Source: Bacteroidales bacterium UBA7258 (lineage in GTDB: Bacteria; Bacteroidota; Bacteroidia; Bacteroidales; UBA932). Taken from it: a DNA stretch of 64,000 nt. The notes beneath the pieces were generated by a model. The model was not told where the DNA came from, made no database searches, and saw nothing but the letters and a program-made list of their open reading frames with translations. How positions within the stretch are numbered: position 1 is the stretch's first letter; every line of letters starts with the position of its first letter. The DNA lies in contig DKSK01000020.1 in assembly GCA_002472565.1 (NCBI GenBank), forward strand, positions 1-64,000, read 5' to 3'. The translations under genes and the position numbers were made by a program. Positions 53,226-62,842 of this stretch are shown here, piece by piece.

Positions 53226-54773
53226 CTACCACTTAGGATTCTGCTTGATGTTCGGATTCACGGCGATTTCAGTTGCCGGGAATGGAAGAAGTTCATGTTT
53301 ACCCTCCTTGAATCCGCACTCGGCGGCATTCTCATTATAGACCTCCCAGCCGACGCTGCCGTCGGTCTTAAGGATAGGGTTCTTGGTGCCCTTGGCGGAG
53401 AGCTTCTTGGAAGCGAGGCCCCAGCGGACAAGGTTCTGGAATCTGAGACCTTCGAAACAGAGCTCGATACGACTCTCTCTCTGAATGTCTTCGAGAGTGA
53501 CGGAGGAGGCGTGCGGAGCCTTGGCGCGGTTACGGACCACATTGAGATACTCAGCCGCCTTGGCGGGGTTGCCACCCTGAAGCTGGGCCTCGGCATCTAG
53601 AAGGAGCACCTCGGAGTAACGCATTATTCTCCAGTCATTGGCGTAGAAATAACCTGCCCAATATTTCTTGAGAATCCTGGTCTTGAAATTCCACAGTCCC
53701 TCGTTGTCGGTGATATCCATGATGTTCACGGTTCCGTATTCATTCTTGAGCTGATCTCTGGTTATGACCGAGTTCTTGAGACGGTAGCCATCCGCTCCCT
53801 CAACCTTGACGAAATCATCGTAAAGGTCCTTGGTAGGATTGATGTAGCCCCAAGTGGCCGAAGCGAAAGGAGAATTGGACTGATAAGAGTATTTCTCACC
53901 TCTTAGGCCCTGCATGGTCCAGAAAAAGTTATTGTTCACGTTACTGTTGGAAGGGTCGTTCAGGACATGGATTTCGAAGACGGACTCCGCACTGCCTTCT
54001 CCACCCGGAACATTCACCAGAGAATAATCGTCGGGGAGGGAGTAGAGGCCGGAATTGACAACATTGTCCAGCATCGCGGCCGCCTCCGAGTACTTCTTCT
54101 GGAAGAGGAAAGCCTTTCCCAGAAGCGCCTGGGCGAACTGTTTCGTGGCCCTGTAATTCTTATCGGACAAGGCTTTCTTCTGGCTCAGAGCGCCGCTGCT
54201 GATCGCCGTATTCAGGTCCTCCTCAATTGCGGCCCAGAGAGCCTCAGGGGTGGAATTAGACTGCATGTATTCGCTCTCCGAAAGAGTATGCTGCACAAGC
54301 GGAGCGCTTCCCCAGAGGGTGACGAGCTCGAAATTGGCGAAAGCCCTCAGCACCCTGGCCTCGGCCACAGCCCTTTTCATCACTTCGGAGTCTCCATTCA
54401 CATTCTCAATGACGACGTTAGCCCTGTAGATAACCTTATAGAGATTGGAATAGATAGTTGATATGGCTCCGTAGTCGGAACCGAAAGTATAGTCGCCGAT
54501 CTGGTGGAAGTCGCCGTCATAATGGTTTCCTCCTCCTGTCCAGCAGTCATCGTCAAGCATGTCCAGGACCATCACCAGGGAGCTGAAGCCGCTATTGAGG
54601 GACTTCACGGCATCATAGACGGCCACAATGCCTTCTTCCGCCTCGGAATCGGTCTTGTAGTAGGACGAAACCTCGGAGACGCTGTGCTGCCATATGTCAA
54701 GCTGATCCTCGCAGCCCGTCATGAAGAAGAGGGCGGCTACGCAAGGAATCGCATATAAGAATTTCTTTTTCAT
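53226..54773 (-). CDS. SusD/RagB-family nutrient-binding lipoprotein (second PUL)
   Basis: 515 residues; lipobox FMTGC gives Cys21, then EDQLDIWQ. SusD features: YYKTDSEAEEGIVAVYDAVK, RAVAEARVLRAFANFEL, LLLDAEAQLQGGNPAKAAEYLNVVRNRA and the C-terminal RESRIELCFEGLRFQNLVRW. Standard length. It caps the SusC channel encoded 12 bases upstream and defines a second, separate import specificity from the first PUL. Confidence 0.95.
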   Translation of the reverse strand: MKKKFLYAIPCVAALFFMTGCEDQLDIWQHSVSEVSSYYKTDSEAEEGIVAVYDAVKSLNSGFSSLVMVLDMLDDDCWTGGGNHYDGDFHQIGDYTFGSDYGAISTIYSNLYKVIYRANVVIENVNGDSEVMKRAVAEARVLRAFANFELVTLWGSAPLVQHTLSESEYMQSNSTPEALWAAIEEDLNTAISSGALSQKKALSDKNYRATKQFAQALLGKAFLFQKKYSEAAAMLDNVVNSGLYSLPDDYSLVNVPGGEGSAESVFEIHVLNDPSNSNVNNNFFWTMQGLRGEKYSYQSNSPFASATWGYINPTKDLYDDFVKVEGADGYRLKNSVITRDQLKNEYGTVNIMDITDNEGLWNFKTRILKKYWAGYFYANDWRIMRYSEVLLLDAEAQLQGGNPAKAAEYLNVVRNRAKAPHASSVTLEDIQRESRIELCFEGLRFQNLVRWGLASKKLSAKGTKNPILKTDGSVGWEVYNENAAECGFKEGKHELLPFPATEIAVNPNIKQNPKW

Positions 54774-54785
54774 GGTATCTCTATA

Positions 54786-57700
54786 TTAGAAAGTTATGTT
54801 GAGACCGAAGACGATCTTCTTGGTGGTAGGATACTGGCCGTAATCGAGGCCGAGTCCGTTTCCGCTGAGAGAGACCTCCGGATCGAAGCCTGGATAGTCG
54901 GTGAAGGTGAAGTAGTCGTCAAGGGAGACGTAAACCCTGGCGTTGGTAAGGTAGATCTTGCTGATGAGGTCCTTAGGAAGAGAGTAGCCGAGCTGGATCT
55001 GCTTGATCTTGAAATATGATCCGTCGAAGACGAGGGCTGACGACTGGCAATATTTGTCATAGTCATGAAGTTTGGCCCCGATGTACTTGGCGTCTTTTCC
55101 AGGAGTGGTCCACCTTCTGTCATAGAAATATTTGAGGGTGTTTGCCTGCATACGGGTGGAACGAGGGACGGCATAGCAGATTTCATTGCCGGAGGTTCCG
55201 TTAGCGAAGACGAGGAAGTCAAAGCCCTTCCACGACATGTTGAGGGTTACTCCATAAGTAATGTCTGGAATACCTGAGCCGATTTCGACCTTGTCGTCGT
55301 CGTTGATCACTCCGTTCTCGTCCACGTCCTTGAAAATAGGATAGCCGTTGGAAGGATCGACGCCCTCATACTTGTAACCTCTCATATACCATAGCGGATG
55401 CCCCTTCTCGAAATAGGTCGTAACGCCCGATCCGCCGGAATTTCCAGCTACTCTCGTAAGGGTAGGATAGATGTAGGTGACCTCATTCTTGAGGGTGGAG
55501 ATGTTGGCATTGACGCCGTAGTTGAATTCTCCGATGTGGTCATGCCAGCCGAGGTCGAATTCCCAGCCCTTGTTCTCCACGTTTCCTGCGTTGAGAGGGG
55601 AAATGGTGTTGCCGACGTCGAGCGAGGAGATGATAGTCGTCATGATCAGATCCTTGGTCTTCTTCTTGTACCAATCCATGCCGAAGGTCAGCCTGTCGTT
55701 GAACATTCTCAGGTCAAGACCGAGATCGGTCTGTTCGGAAGTCTCCCACTTGAGTTTATAGTTGCCGGTGGAAGATGGCACGGAACCGACATTGTAGCCG
55801 CTGGCGTTGAGGGAATACTGAATGTCAGAAGAGATCGTAGACGCGTACATGTAGTTGCCCAAGCCGGCGATGCTGCCGTTCTGGCCCCATGAAGCGCGCA
55901 GCTTGAGGAAGTCGACAGCCTTGAGATTCAGATTCTTGAAGAAATTCTCCCTGGAAACTGTCCATCCTCCGGAAAGGGCAGGGAAATAGCCCCAGCGGGT
56001 GTCATGTCCGTCAGGAAGGATGGAAAGGTCGGCGGCGTCACCGCGCAGAGAAGCCTGGAAGAAATACTTGTTGGCATAGTCATAGGAGAGTCTGCCGTAG
56101 TAGGAGAGGTCAGCCCGGTGGATCTTCTCGCCGCCGGAGATAGTCTTGATCGCTGTTCCGGTCTGATTGGCGAAATAGGCGTAGTTCCTGTCGAGCTTGG
56201 TGATTCCGATGTTGGATGAAGAGTTTCCGGAAACGCTTCCGGTCACGTCATAGGTCGACCTCTTGTCGAAGGCCATACCGGCCATGGCGCTCAAATGATG
56301 CTTTCCGAAGGTCTCGTCATAGTTGATGAAGTTCTCCCACTGCCAATAGGCGTTCGAGCCAGAGCTCGCATCAATGACGACATAATCATAGTTGGTATCC
56401 GTGTTTACGACGTGAGGCCACTGGAGGGAGTAAGAGGAACGGTTCATGTAGTCGTAACCAACTCTGGAAGTGATGGTCAGAGTCTTGAAAGGCTTCAGGT
56501 TCAAAGAGGTAGAACCATGGACATTAAGGCCTTCGCTCTCAGTGTGGTAGGCGTCCCTCATGATGTAAGGGTTGATGTTGTTAGACTCCTGGAAAGGAGA
56601 CATGGAGTAGTAGTCTCCGTTCTTGTCGGTCAGGAAGAGGTGGCCCGCATCGATGAGGGCCTGGATGTGGGCGGGAACATCATTCTTGGAATAGATGACA
56701 GGGGTAAGAGGATCCATCTGGATGACGGAAGAGAGCATAGAATACATGCCTCCTTCACGCACCCTCTTGCCGTGGAAACGGCCGAAGCTGTTGTTGGTGG
56801 TGAACTGGAGCCAGCTGAAAAGGTTGTAGCTGGCGTTTAGCGATCCCGTGAGTCTGTCGAAAGTATCCTGTTTGCCTATGATAGGTCCGTCATTCTTCAC
56901 GTCTCCGAAGGAGGCGTAGAGAGAACCCTTCTTGGTGGCGCCGGATATGCTGACATTGTGGCGCTGCATGCTGCCGTTTTCGAAGGCCACGTCGGCCCAG
57001 TCAGTGTCGGTCGTCCCGTCATAGTACTGGTCGATTCGGCTCTGGGAAACGAGGCCGCCCTCGTTCACCGCCCAGTTGATGTACTCCTTGGCGTTCAGGA
57101 CCTTAGGAATTCTCGCCACCTTGTTGACCGTGTACTGGAAATCGTATGAGATTTTGGTGACTCCTTCGGAGGCACGTTTGGTCGTGATGAGCACGACTCC
57201 GTTTCCGGCCTGGGCGCCGTAGATGGCGGCCGAGGCCGCATCCTTCAGCACCTCGATGGACTGGATGTCGTTAGGATCGAGGTAGCTGATGTTGGTGGTG
57301 CGGAGTCCGTCGACTACGTAGAGAGGCTTGGAATCGGAGTTCGAGGAATAACCGCGCACCCTGATAGTGGACTCTGCGCCAGGGGCTCCGGAAGTGGTTA
57401 CCACCTGGACACCGGCAGTCTTGCCCTGGAGTCCTCCCTGGACGGTCGTGATGGTCCTGTTCTGAAGATCTTCAGCCTTGACGGAGGAGATGGCTCCGGT
57501 AACATCGCTCTTCTTCTGGACGCCGTAGCCGACCACGACGGTCTCTTCAATCGATTGAGTGTCAGGATTCAGCTGCACATTGACAGGGGCGGTTCCGCTG
57601 ACCTTTCTAGATACGCCGATGTAGCCGAAGAAAGAGAAGTCGAGGGTGGAGCCGTCAGGGACGGAGATGGAATAGTGTCCGTCTATGTCCGCTTCGGTTC

Positions 57701-57848
57701 CGGTCGTTGTTCCGTGCAGGATGATTCCGGCGCCCGGGAGAGGCTGTCCGTTTTCATCTGTCACAGAGCCTGTTACGGTTACGTTCTGGGCAATAGCAAA
57801 TTGCGCGACGGCAAAGAGCCCTGCCAGAATTGACAGTACTTTTTTCAT
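54786..57848 (-). CDS. SusC/RagA-family TonB-dependent transporter (second PUL)
   Basis: 1020 residues: signal (AQFAIAQ), carboxypeptidase-regulatory-like domain (TVTGSVTDENGQPLPGAG), plug (EETVVVGYGVQKKSDVTGAI, VLKDAASAAIYGAQAGNGV), and a 22-stranded barrel ending IVFGLNITF. Outer-membrane importer working with the SusD protein. Unlike typical PULs it is placed after the catabolic genes, 38 bases behind the RhaT-like gene, so it shares their long transcript. Confidence 0.96.
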   Translation of the reverse strand: MKKVLSILAGLFAVAQFAIAQNVTVTGSVTDENGQPLPGAGIILHGTTTGTEADIDGHYSISVPDGSTLDFSFFGYIGVSRKVSGTAPVNVQLNPDTQSIEETVVVGYGVQKKSDVTGAISSVKAEDLQNRTITTVQGGLQGKTAGVQVVTTSGAPGAESTIRVRGYSSNSDSKPLYVVDGLRTTNISYLDPNDIQSIEVLKDAASAAIYGAQAGNGVVLITTKRASEGVTKISYDFQYTVNKVARIPKVLNAKEYINWAVNEGGLVSQSRIDQYYDGTTDTDWADVAFENGSMQRHNVSISGATKKGSLYASFGDVKNDGPIIGKQDTFDRLTGSLNASYNLFSWLQFTTNNSFGRFHGKRVREGGMYSMLSSVIQMDPLTPVIYSKNDVPAHIQALIDAGHLFLTDKNGDYYSMSPFQESNNINPYIMRDAYHTESEGLNVHGSTSLNLKPFKTLTITSRVGYDYMNRSSYSLQWPHVVNTDTNYDYVVIDASSGSNAYWQWENFINYDETFGKHHLSAMAGMAFDKRSTYDVTGSVSGNSSSNIGITKLDRNYAYFANQTGTAIKTISGGEKIHRADLSYYGRLSYDYANKYFFQASLRGDAADLSILPDGHDTRWGYFPALSGGWTVSRENFFKNLNLKAVDFLKLRASWGQNGSIAGLGNYMYASTISSDIQYSLNASGYNVGSVPSSTGNYKLKWETSEQTDLGLDLRMFNDRLTFGMDWYKKKTKDLIMTTIISSLDVGNTISPLNAGNVENKGWEFDLGWHDHIGEFNYGVNANISTLKNEVTYIYPTLTRVAGNSGGSGVTTYFEKGHPLWYMRGYKYEGVDPSNGYPIFKDVDENGVINDDDKVEIGSGIPDITYGVTLNMSWKGFDFLVFANGTSGNEICYAVPRSTRMQANTLKYFYDRRWTTPGKDAKYIGAKLHDYDKYCQSSALVFDGSYFKIKQIQLGYSLPKDLISKIYLTNARVYVSLDDYFTFTDYPGFDPEVSLSGNGLGLDYGQYPTTKKIVFGLNITF

Positions 57849-57886
57849 AATTCAGTTATTAGTTTTGTTGATTGCTTAATTGTCGG

Positions 57887-58915
57887 CTAGCTGTTCGCGA
57901 CCGAGACGAGTACAAGTGCGAGGAGGAAGAGGGTGAACATCCAGAAGACAAGGCTTCCGGTGCCCTTAGGCGCACCCTTGAATTCCTTCCACACGAAGAC
58001 GCCCCAGATCATCGCGACTACAGGAGAAGCGTTGCTCAGGGCATAGGCGACGGCCGGATTGAGCAGGCCGCTGGCGGCGAAACTGATGACCATACCGCTC
58101 ATCCAAATGAAACCACCGAGCATTCCTATGAGATGGCTCCTGGTGTCGCCCTTGGTGAGATAGTCCTTGAAGGTGACAGGCTCTGTGCCGTCGACAGGAT
58201 GCTTCATGACGATTCCGTTGAAAACAGGGGTCGTCACGAGGGCTCCGACGGCGAACCAGAAGACTCCAGTGTAAGGAATGAAGGTTCCATTACCGCCGTT
58301 GAAGATAGAAGGATCGAGAGACTTTCCTACTAGACCGTAGAAGAACATGAAGCCGACGCCCGAAATGAGGGCGAGGATGATGCCCTTCTTAGGGCTCTTG
58401 GACTGAGAACCGCTGAGCTTTCCGTAGGCGAGACCACAGAGGACCATCGCCACCACAGCTATTGCCATGCCGATCCAGAAGAGCCACTTGGTTCCGGTGA
58501 AGCCGGCTCCGCCGAATTCCTGGACGAGATAGAGATAGATGGCGCCTCCCACCCAGCCGAAACCTCCTCCGATCGGGAAGGCGACGGACATTCCGGAGAT
58601 TGCGATGGCGGCGGTGAGGAAGACGTTGGCGCAGTTCCAGATTATTCCGCCCAGAACGGCATAGCCGACGCTCCTCCAGCTGAAGGTTGAGCAGAAATCT
58701 GTAAAGAAGGTATGCTCACCCCCACCCAGGACGCCCAGGGTGAGGGCGCCGAGGAGAGCGGTGAGGGTGAAGCCGAAGATATAGTCCCAGTAGAAGAGGG
58801 CGGGAGTCCATTCCTTCCTTGTGACGAGCTTCTCAGTGTTCGACCACGAACCCCAGCAGAGGCAGCAGTAGATGGCGCAGATGAAGCCAAGGACAACGTT
58901 GTGTACGAGTATCAT
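57887..58915 (-). CDS. RhaT-like sugar transporter (DMT superfamily)
   Basis: 342 residues, about ten membrane helices; CAIYCCLCWGSWSNTEKL, WDYIFGFTLTALLGALTLG and PIGGGFGWVGGAIYLYLV resemble L-rhamnose/H+ symporters and related GRP-type sugar permeases. Inner-membrane import of the monosaccharide used by the isomerase and kinase genes next to it. The substrate is set by context: D-apiose is favoured over rhamnose because no rhamnulose pathway (RhaB/RhaD) accompanies it. Confidence 0.82.
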   Translation of the reverse strand: MILVHNVVLGFICAIYCCLCWGSWSNTEKLVTRKEWTPALFYWDYIFGFTLTALLGALTLGVLGGGEHTFFTDFCSTFSWRSVGYAVLGGIIWNCANVFLTAAIAISGMSVAFPIGGGFGWVGGAIYLYLVQEFGGAGFTGTKWLFWIGMAIAVVAMVLCGLAYGKLSGSQSKSPKKGIILALISGVGFMFFYGLVGKSLDPSIFNGGNGTFIPYTGVFWFAVGALVTTPVFNGIVMKHPVDGTEPVTFKDYLTKGDTRSHLIGMLGGFIWMSGMVISFAASGLLNPAVAYALSNASPVVAMIWGVFVWKEFKGAPKGTGSLVFWMFTLFLLALVLVSVANS

Positions 58916-58924
58916 AGGCCTTCT

Positions 58925-60352
58925 TTACTCATGGACATAGAGATTCCAGCCGAGATAGTTGTTCACGGCATCCTCGATAACATCGGCTACGTCCCCGCGG
59001 ACCATGGCCACATGGTGTTCGAAGCCGTTGCGGCAGATGTGCTTCATGAGCTTCTGGAGGTTGTCCACCTTGGTCACGGCTATGCATCCGTCCATCCCGT
59101 ACTCGTCGTTGGTGAGTTCTCCCTCGCCGACGTAGGCCTTGATCTCTCCCTCAGGGTCGTCGGTGCTGATGCGGAAGAAGGTGAAAGGACCGGCGGTCAC
59201 GTCGCCGTCTACGGCCCCGAAGGTGTCGATCTTGCCGAGGGTGCGGCCGAGGACCCCGAGAGGGGCGAGGTGGATGTCGTTCTTGATGAATTTCTTCGCG
59301 AAGTTGCCGCAGTGGGTGCAGACGCACATGTTGCGGTCGTCGGCGAAGTTGTTGTTCCAGTCCGCGAGGACGGAAGGAGTGCCGGCCGCGAGGGCGAGGG
59401 CATACATGGAGACGGCCCCAGTGAGGTCAGTTTCGCAGGCGGAAGGGATGAGCCTGTCGCTGAGCATGGACATGACCACGCAAGGGGCGCATCCATAGTT
59501 CTTCTCAAGGCTGTCCCAGCACTGGATGGCCACGGCGTCGACATGATTTTCCTCGATCCAGTTCTCTACGGCCAGACCGAATTTTCCGAGCCTTATGACC
59601 TTGTCCTTGTAGGCCGGAGGGACGGTCGCGTAGTCGCAGATGGAGTCCATCTTCGCCTTGAGCGCCGGGTCGTTGTCGTCGATCTTCTTGGCGGCGAAGA
59701 TGATCTCGGAGAGGTCCGCAGGGACCACGGTGATGCCGCTCCTCTGGAGGAGCTTCTCGCTGGCGCGGCAGGTGTTGAAGCCGAGCGGACGGGTGCCGAT
59801 CTGGCCGAGGCGGCAGTGGCGGAGTCCGCCTACCACGCGGCACACTCCCGCGAACTTGTCGAGGTCGCGGAGGAAGCTCTCGGAGTCGATGGCGCAGGTG
59901 TGGAGGGTTGTCAGGGAGAATGGAATCCCGTACTGGTAGAGGTTGTTGCAGACGGAGATTTTTCCGCAGAAGGCGTCGCGGCGATGGTCAAGGTCGACCT
60001 TGTCGTTGGAGTCGTCGCAGGCCTGCACGAGTACAGGGACGCGGAGGTCCGCAGTGTTGATGGCGTTGATTATACCAACTTCGAAACCGAAGTTAGGGAG
60101 GCAGACGATGATACCGTCGATTTCATCTCTGTGCTGACGGAAAAGGGCGGCGCATTTGAGCCCGTCCTCGACGGTCTCGATCGTGCTGCTTCCGGTAGGG
60201 GTTGCATCTTCCGGGAGGATTACATAGTCATAGCCCTTCTCGTCCAAAGTCTTGAGCAGGGAAGCCTTGACATCCTTTGCGAGTGCCGAATTAAAATATG
60301 CCCTGGTCCCGATGATGAGACCGAAGCAGAGTTTTTTGCCGTTCTTGTACAT
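58925..60352 (-). CDS. Fucose/arabinose-isomerase-like enzyme (candidate D-apiose isomerase)
   Basis: 475 residues, cytosolic. Motifs such as GIIVCLPNFGFE, GLRHCRLGQIGTRPLGFNTCR, VDAVAIQCWDSLEKNYGCAPC and ACETDLTGAVSMYAL follow the L-fucose/L-arabinose isomerase superfamily, including the metal-binding Glu in CETD. It is shorter than FucI (~590) and close to AraA in length. Between a RhaT-like transporter and an FGGY kinase followed by split transketolase, conversion of D-apiose to D-apulose (EC 5.3.1.36) is the best guess; fucose or arabinose isomerisation is less likely because no matching aldolase or RpE-type gene is present. Confidence 0.78.
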   Translation of the reverse strand: MYKNGKKLCFGLIIGTRAYFNSALAKDVKASLLKTLDEKGYDYVILPEDATPTGSSTIETVEDGLKCAALFRQHRDEIDGIIVCLPNFGFEVGIINAINTADLRVPVLVQACDDSNDKVDLDHRRDAFCGKISVCNNLYQYGIPFSLTTLHTCAIDSESFLRDLDKFAGVCRVVGGLRHCRLGQIGTRPLGFNTCRASEKLLQRSGITVVPADLSEIIFAAKKIDDNDPALKAKMDSICDYATVPPAYKDKVIRLGKFGLAVENWIEENHVDAVAIQCWDSLEKNYGCAPCVVMSMLSDRLIPSACETDLTGAVSMYALALAAGTPSVLADWNNNFADDRNMCVCTHCGNFAKKFIKNDIHLAPLGVLGRTLGKIDTFGAVDGDVTAGPFTFFRISTDDPEGEIKAYVGEGELTNDEYGMDGCIAVTKVDNLQKLMKHICRNGFEHHVAMVRGDVADVIEDAVNNYLGWNLYVHE

Positions 60353-60388
60353 GGTTGTCAGTTTTTTATGTTATTGCTGTTTATAATA

Positions 60389-61885
60389 TCATTGATTTTC
60401 CGCGGCCGAAAGCACCATGGCCACGGCCCTGCCCCAGCCTTTGTAGGCCTCTCGGACCGCAGTATTCTCCGGATCCGGCTCTATCCTGCAATCGAAACGG
60501 GCGAGTCTTTCTGCATCAGCGAAGTCCTTTATCCTGCCTGTGGCAAAGCCGTTGACTATGAAGGCTCCGAAGGCCGAGGCATCCTCCACTACCGAACGGA
60601 GTATAGGAGCCTGAAGGAGATCCGACTGGAAATGCATGAGGAACTTGTTGTGAGTCGGGCCTCCGTCTACTCGGAGTTCACGGAGCTCAATCCCGGCCTT
60701 TTCGGTCATCGCCCCAAGAAGGTCAGACACCTGGTAGGCTATGGATTCAAGGCCGGCCCTTACAACCTGGGCCTTACCGGAAGAGAAGGTCATGCCGCAG
60801 ATGACGGCCCTCGCCGAGGCGCTCCAGTACGGGGCTCCGAGGCCAGCGAAGGCAGGGACGAGATAGACTCCGCCGTTGTCCGGAATGGAGGCAGCAAGTG
60901 CCTCTGTCTCCGAAGGGCCGCCTATGAGTTTGAGGTTGTCGGCCATCCACTTCAGGGTGGCTCCGGTAGAATGGATGTTGCCTTCGAAGGCATACCAGAC
61001 CTTGCCGAGAGCCGCGAAGCCCACCGAGGTCACGAGACCCTGGGGAGCCGGCACGGGTTTGAGGCCGATGTTGACCATCACCGAAGAGCCGGTGCCATAG
61101 GTGGCCTTGCCGAGACCCTCGGTAAAGCACATCTGGCCTACGAGGGCTCCGTGGGAGTCTCCTATCACGCCGGCGATTTTGACCGGCTCCCGGAAGAAGC
61201 CTTCAGCAGTAGTCTCCCCGAAACCAGCATCCGACGGGCAGGCTTCCGGCACCATGGACCTTGGAATGGTGAAGAGCTTCAGAAGGTAGTCGTCCCAGTC
61301 CAAGGTGTGGATGTTGAAAAGAAGGGTGCGGGAGGCGTTGGTGTAGTCGGTCGCATGGACCTTCCCTCCGGTGAGTTTCCAGACAAGCCATGAATCTATG
61401 GTTCCCATCCTTAGAAGGCCCTTCTGTGCCGCCGCCCTGGCTCCTTCGATATTGTCGAGAATCCATTTCGCACCGCTTCCGGCGAAATAAGGGTCTATCA
61501 GAAGGCCGCTGCGGCTCATCACGAAGTCAGACTTGCCTTCCGCCTTGAGCTTCTCGCAGAAAGCCTCGCCGCGGAGATCCTGCCAGACAACGGCATGGCA
61601 GAGCGGCCTGCCACTTTCCGCGTTCCAGACTACGACGGTCTCCCTCTGGTTGGTAATGGCGATGGAATAGGCGTCTCCCTCCTTCCCGCCTTCTTCTACA
61701 ACGGCGCGGATGGCCTTCAAGGTGTTCGCGTAGATTTCTTCGGCGTCATGCTCGACCCAGCCCTCTTTAGGGTAATACTGCTTATGAGGAAGGCTGGTCT
61801 TCGCCAGGATATGGCCCTCAGAGTCGAAGAGGAAGGCCTTCGTTGAAGACGTGCTTTGGTCTATGGATATGATTCTTACAGCCAT
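60389..61885 (-). CDS. FGGY sugar kinase, glycerol-kinase-like (candidate apulose kinase)
   Basis: 498 residues. FGGY family: DQSTSSTKAFLFD (8-20), ITNQRETVVVW and VWQDLRGEAF as in GlpK, GTIDSWLVWKLTGG, GDSHGALVGQMCF, and the ATP-site signature GLESIAYQVSDLL then ELRVDGGPTHNKFLMHFQ. The primary sequence would be auto-annotated as glycerol kinase. The operon lacks glycerol genes and pairs it with an isomerase and transketolase, so phosphorylation of a ketose such as apulose is more likely. 8 bases separate it from the transketolase gene upstream. Confidence 0.82.
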   Translation of the reverse strand: MAVRIISIDQSTSSTKAFLFDSEGHILAKTSLPHKQYYPKEGWVEHDAEEIYANTLKAIRAVVEEGGKEGDAYSIAITNQRETVVVWNAESGRPLCHAVVWQDLRGEAFCEKLKAEGKSDFVMSRSGLLIDPYFAGSGAKWILDNIEGARAAAQKGLLRMGTIDSWLVWKLTGGKVHATDYTNASRTLLFNIHTLDWDDYLLKLFTIPRSMVPEACPSDAGFGETTAEGFFREPVKIAGVIGDSHGALVGQMCFTEGLGKATYGTGSSVMVNIGLKPVPAPQGLVTSVGFAALGKVWYAFEGNIHSTGATLKWMADNLKLIGGPSETEALAASIPDNGGVYLVPAFAGLGAPYWSASARAVICGMTFSSGKAQVVRAGLESIAYQVSDLLGAMTEKAGIELRELRVDGGPTHNKFLMHFQSDLLQAPILRSVVEDASAFGAFIVNGFATGRIKDFADAERLARFDCRIEPDPENTAVREAYKGWGRAVAMVLSAAENQ

Positions 61886-61893
61886 TTCCTGTC

Positions 61894-62823
61894 TTATTTT
61901 AGAAATTCAAGTGCGGCCTTTTCGATTCCTTTCCAATCGATGCCGTAATATTCAAAGAGCTGGGCGGAATCGCCGTGGACGAGGTCCTCAACAGGAAGAG
62001 CCAGAAGTTTCACCGGAACCGGCTCCTCCGAAAGAGTCTCAAGCACCAGGGCTCCGAGCCCTCCGTGGACGCTGTGCTCCTCGACCGTGATTATCTTTCC
62101 GGTCTCGCGGGCGGCTTTTCTGACCGCTTCCGCGTCGAAAGGGCTTATGCTGGAGAAGTCGAGAACTCTGGCCTCGATTCCGTGGGCGCGGAGTTCGTCA
62201 GAAGCCTTGGCGGCATGCCAGACCGTCTCGCCCGTGGCGATGATGGTCAGGTCCTCTCCCCCGCGGGTCTCGATGGCCTTGCCCGGGGTGAAGTCGAGAG
62301 TCTCGTCGTAGACTGTAGGCACGGAGGCCCTGCCCACCCTCACATAAGAAGGGCGCGGTCTCGCCGCCAGTTCTTTCACAAGCCTCTCCGTGACGAAGGC
62401 ATCGCTTGGGATAAAGACCGAAAGCCCTGGAAAGGTGGCCATCGCTGCGATGTCATAGACGCACTGATGAGTCCCGCCGAGGGCGCCGTAGGCCAGTCCC
62501 CCGCTGACTCCGAGGATGCAGACGTTGGTCTTGCTGTAGGCGATGTCAACCTTTACCTGCTCGATGGCGCGGGCCGCATAGAAACTGGCAGGCCCGCAGC
62601 AGAAGACCTTTTTACCGCCGTTGGCCAGGCCGGCAGATATTCCGACCGCATCTTGCTCGGCGATGCCGGCCTCCACGAACTGGGCCGGCAATTCCGCCGC
62701 GAAGTCGGTCAGGGTCACAGAACCTCTCGAATCCGTGGCCACCGCCACGATGTTCCTGTCTTTCCTCGCTAATTCAAGAAGTGTGGAAGTAAAACTCTTC
62801 CTGCATGCTATCTTCGTATCCAT
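61894..62823 (-). CDS. Transketolase, C-terminal subunit
   Basis: 309 residues: the pyrimidine-binding and C-terminal domains of a two-subunit transketolase. AQFVEAGIAEQDAVGISAGLA holds the Glu that activates thiamine diphosphate; ALGGTHQCVYDIAAMATFPG, SYVRVGRASVP and TVEEHSVHGGLGALVLE are family blocks. Works with the N-terminal subunit 19 bases upstream. In D-apiose catabolism an analogous split enzyme converts apulose 4-phosphate and glyceraldehyde 3-phosphate to xylulose 5-phosphate and dihydroxyacetone phosphate (EC 2.2.1.13). Confidence 0.9.
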   Translation of the reverse strand: MDTKIACRKSFTSTLLELARKDRNIVAVATDSRGSVTLTDFAAELPAQFVEAGIAEQDAVGISAGLANGGKKVFCCGPASFYAARAIEQVKVDIAYSKTNVCILGVSGGLAYGALGGTHQCVYDIAAMATFPGLSVFIPSDAFVTERLVKELAARPRPSYVRVGRASVPTVYDETLDFTPGKAIETRGGEDLTIIATGETVWHAAKASDELRAHGIEARVLDFSSISPFDAEAVRKAARETGKIITVEEHSVHGGLGALVLETLSEEPVPVKLLALPVEDLVHGDSAQLFEYYGIDWKGIEKAALEFLK

Positions 62824-62842
62824 CTAGGTTAAGCTTTATAAA

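Noticed and set aside
57887..58915. L-rhamnose catabolic operon based on the RhaT-like transporter
   Set aside because: No rhamnulokinase/aldolase set; split transketolase does not fit rhamnose metabolism.
58712..61393. Very long plus-strand open frame (893 codons) across the transporter, isomerase and kinase genes
   Set aside because: It is antisense to three genes with clear family motifs and has no recognisable domain; GC-rich codon use on the other strand creates such shadows.
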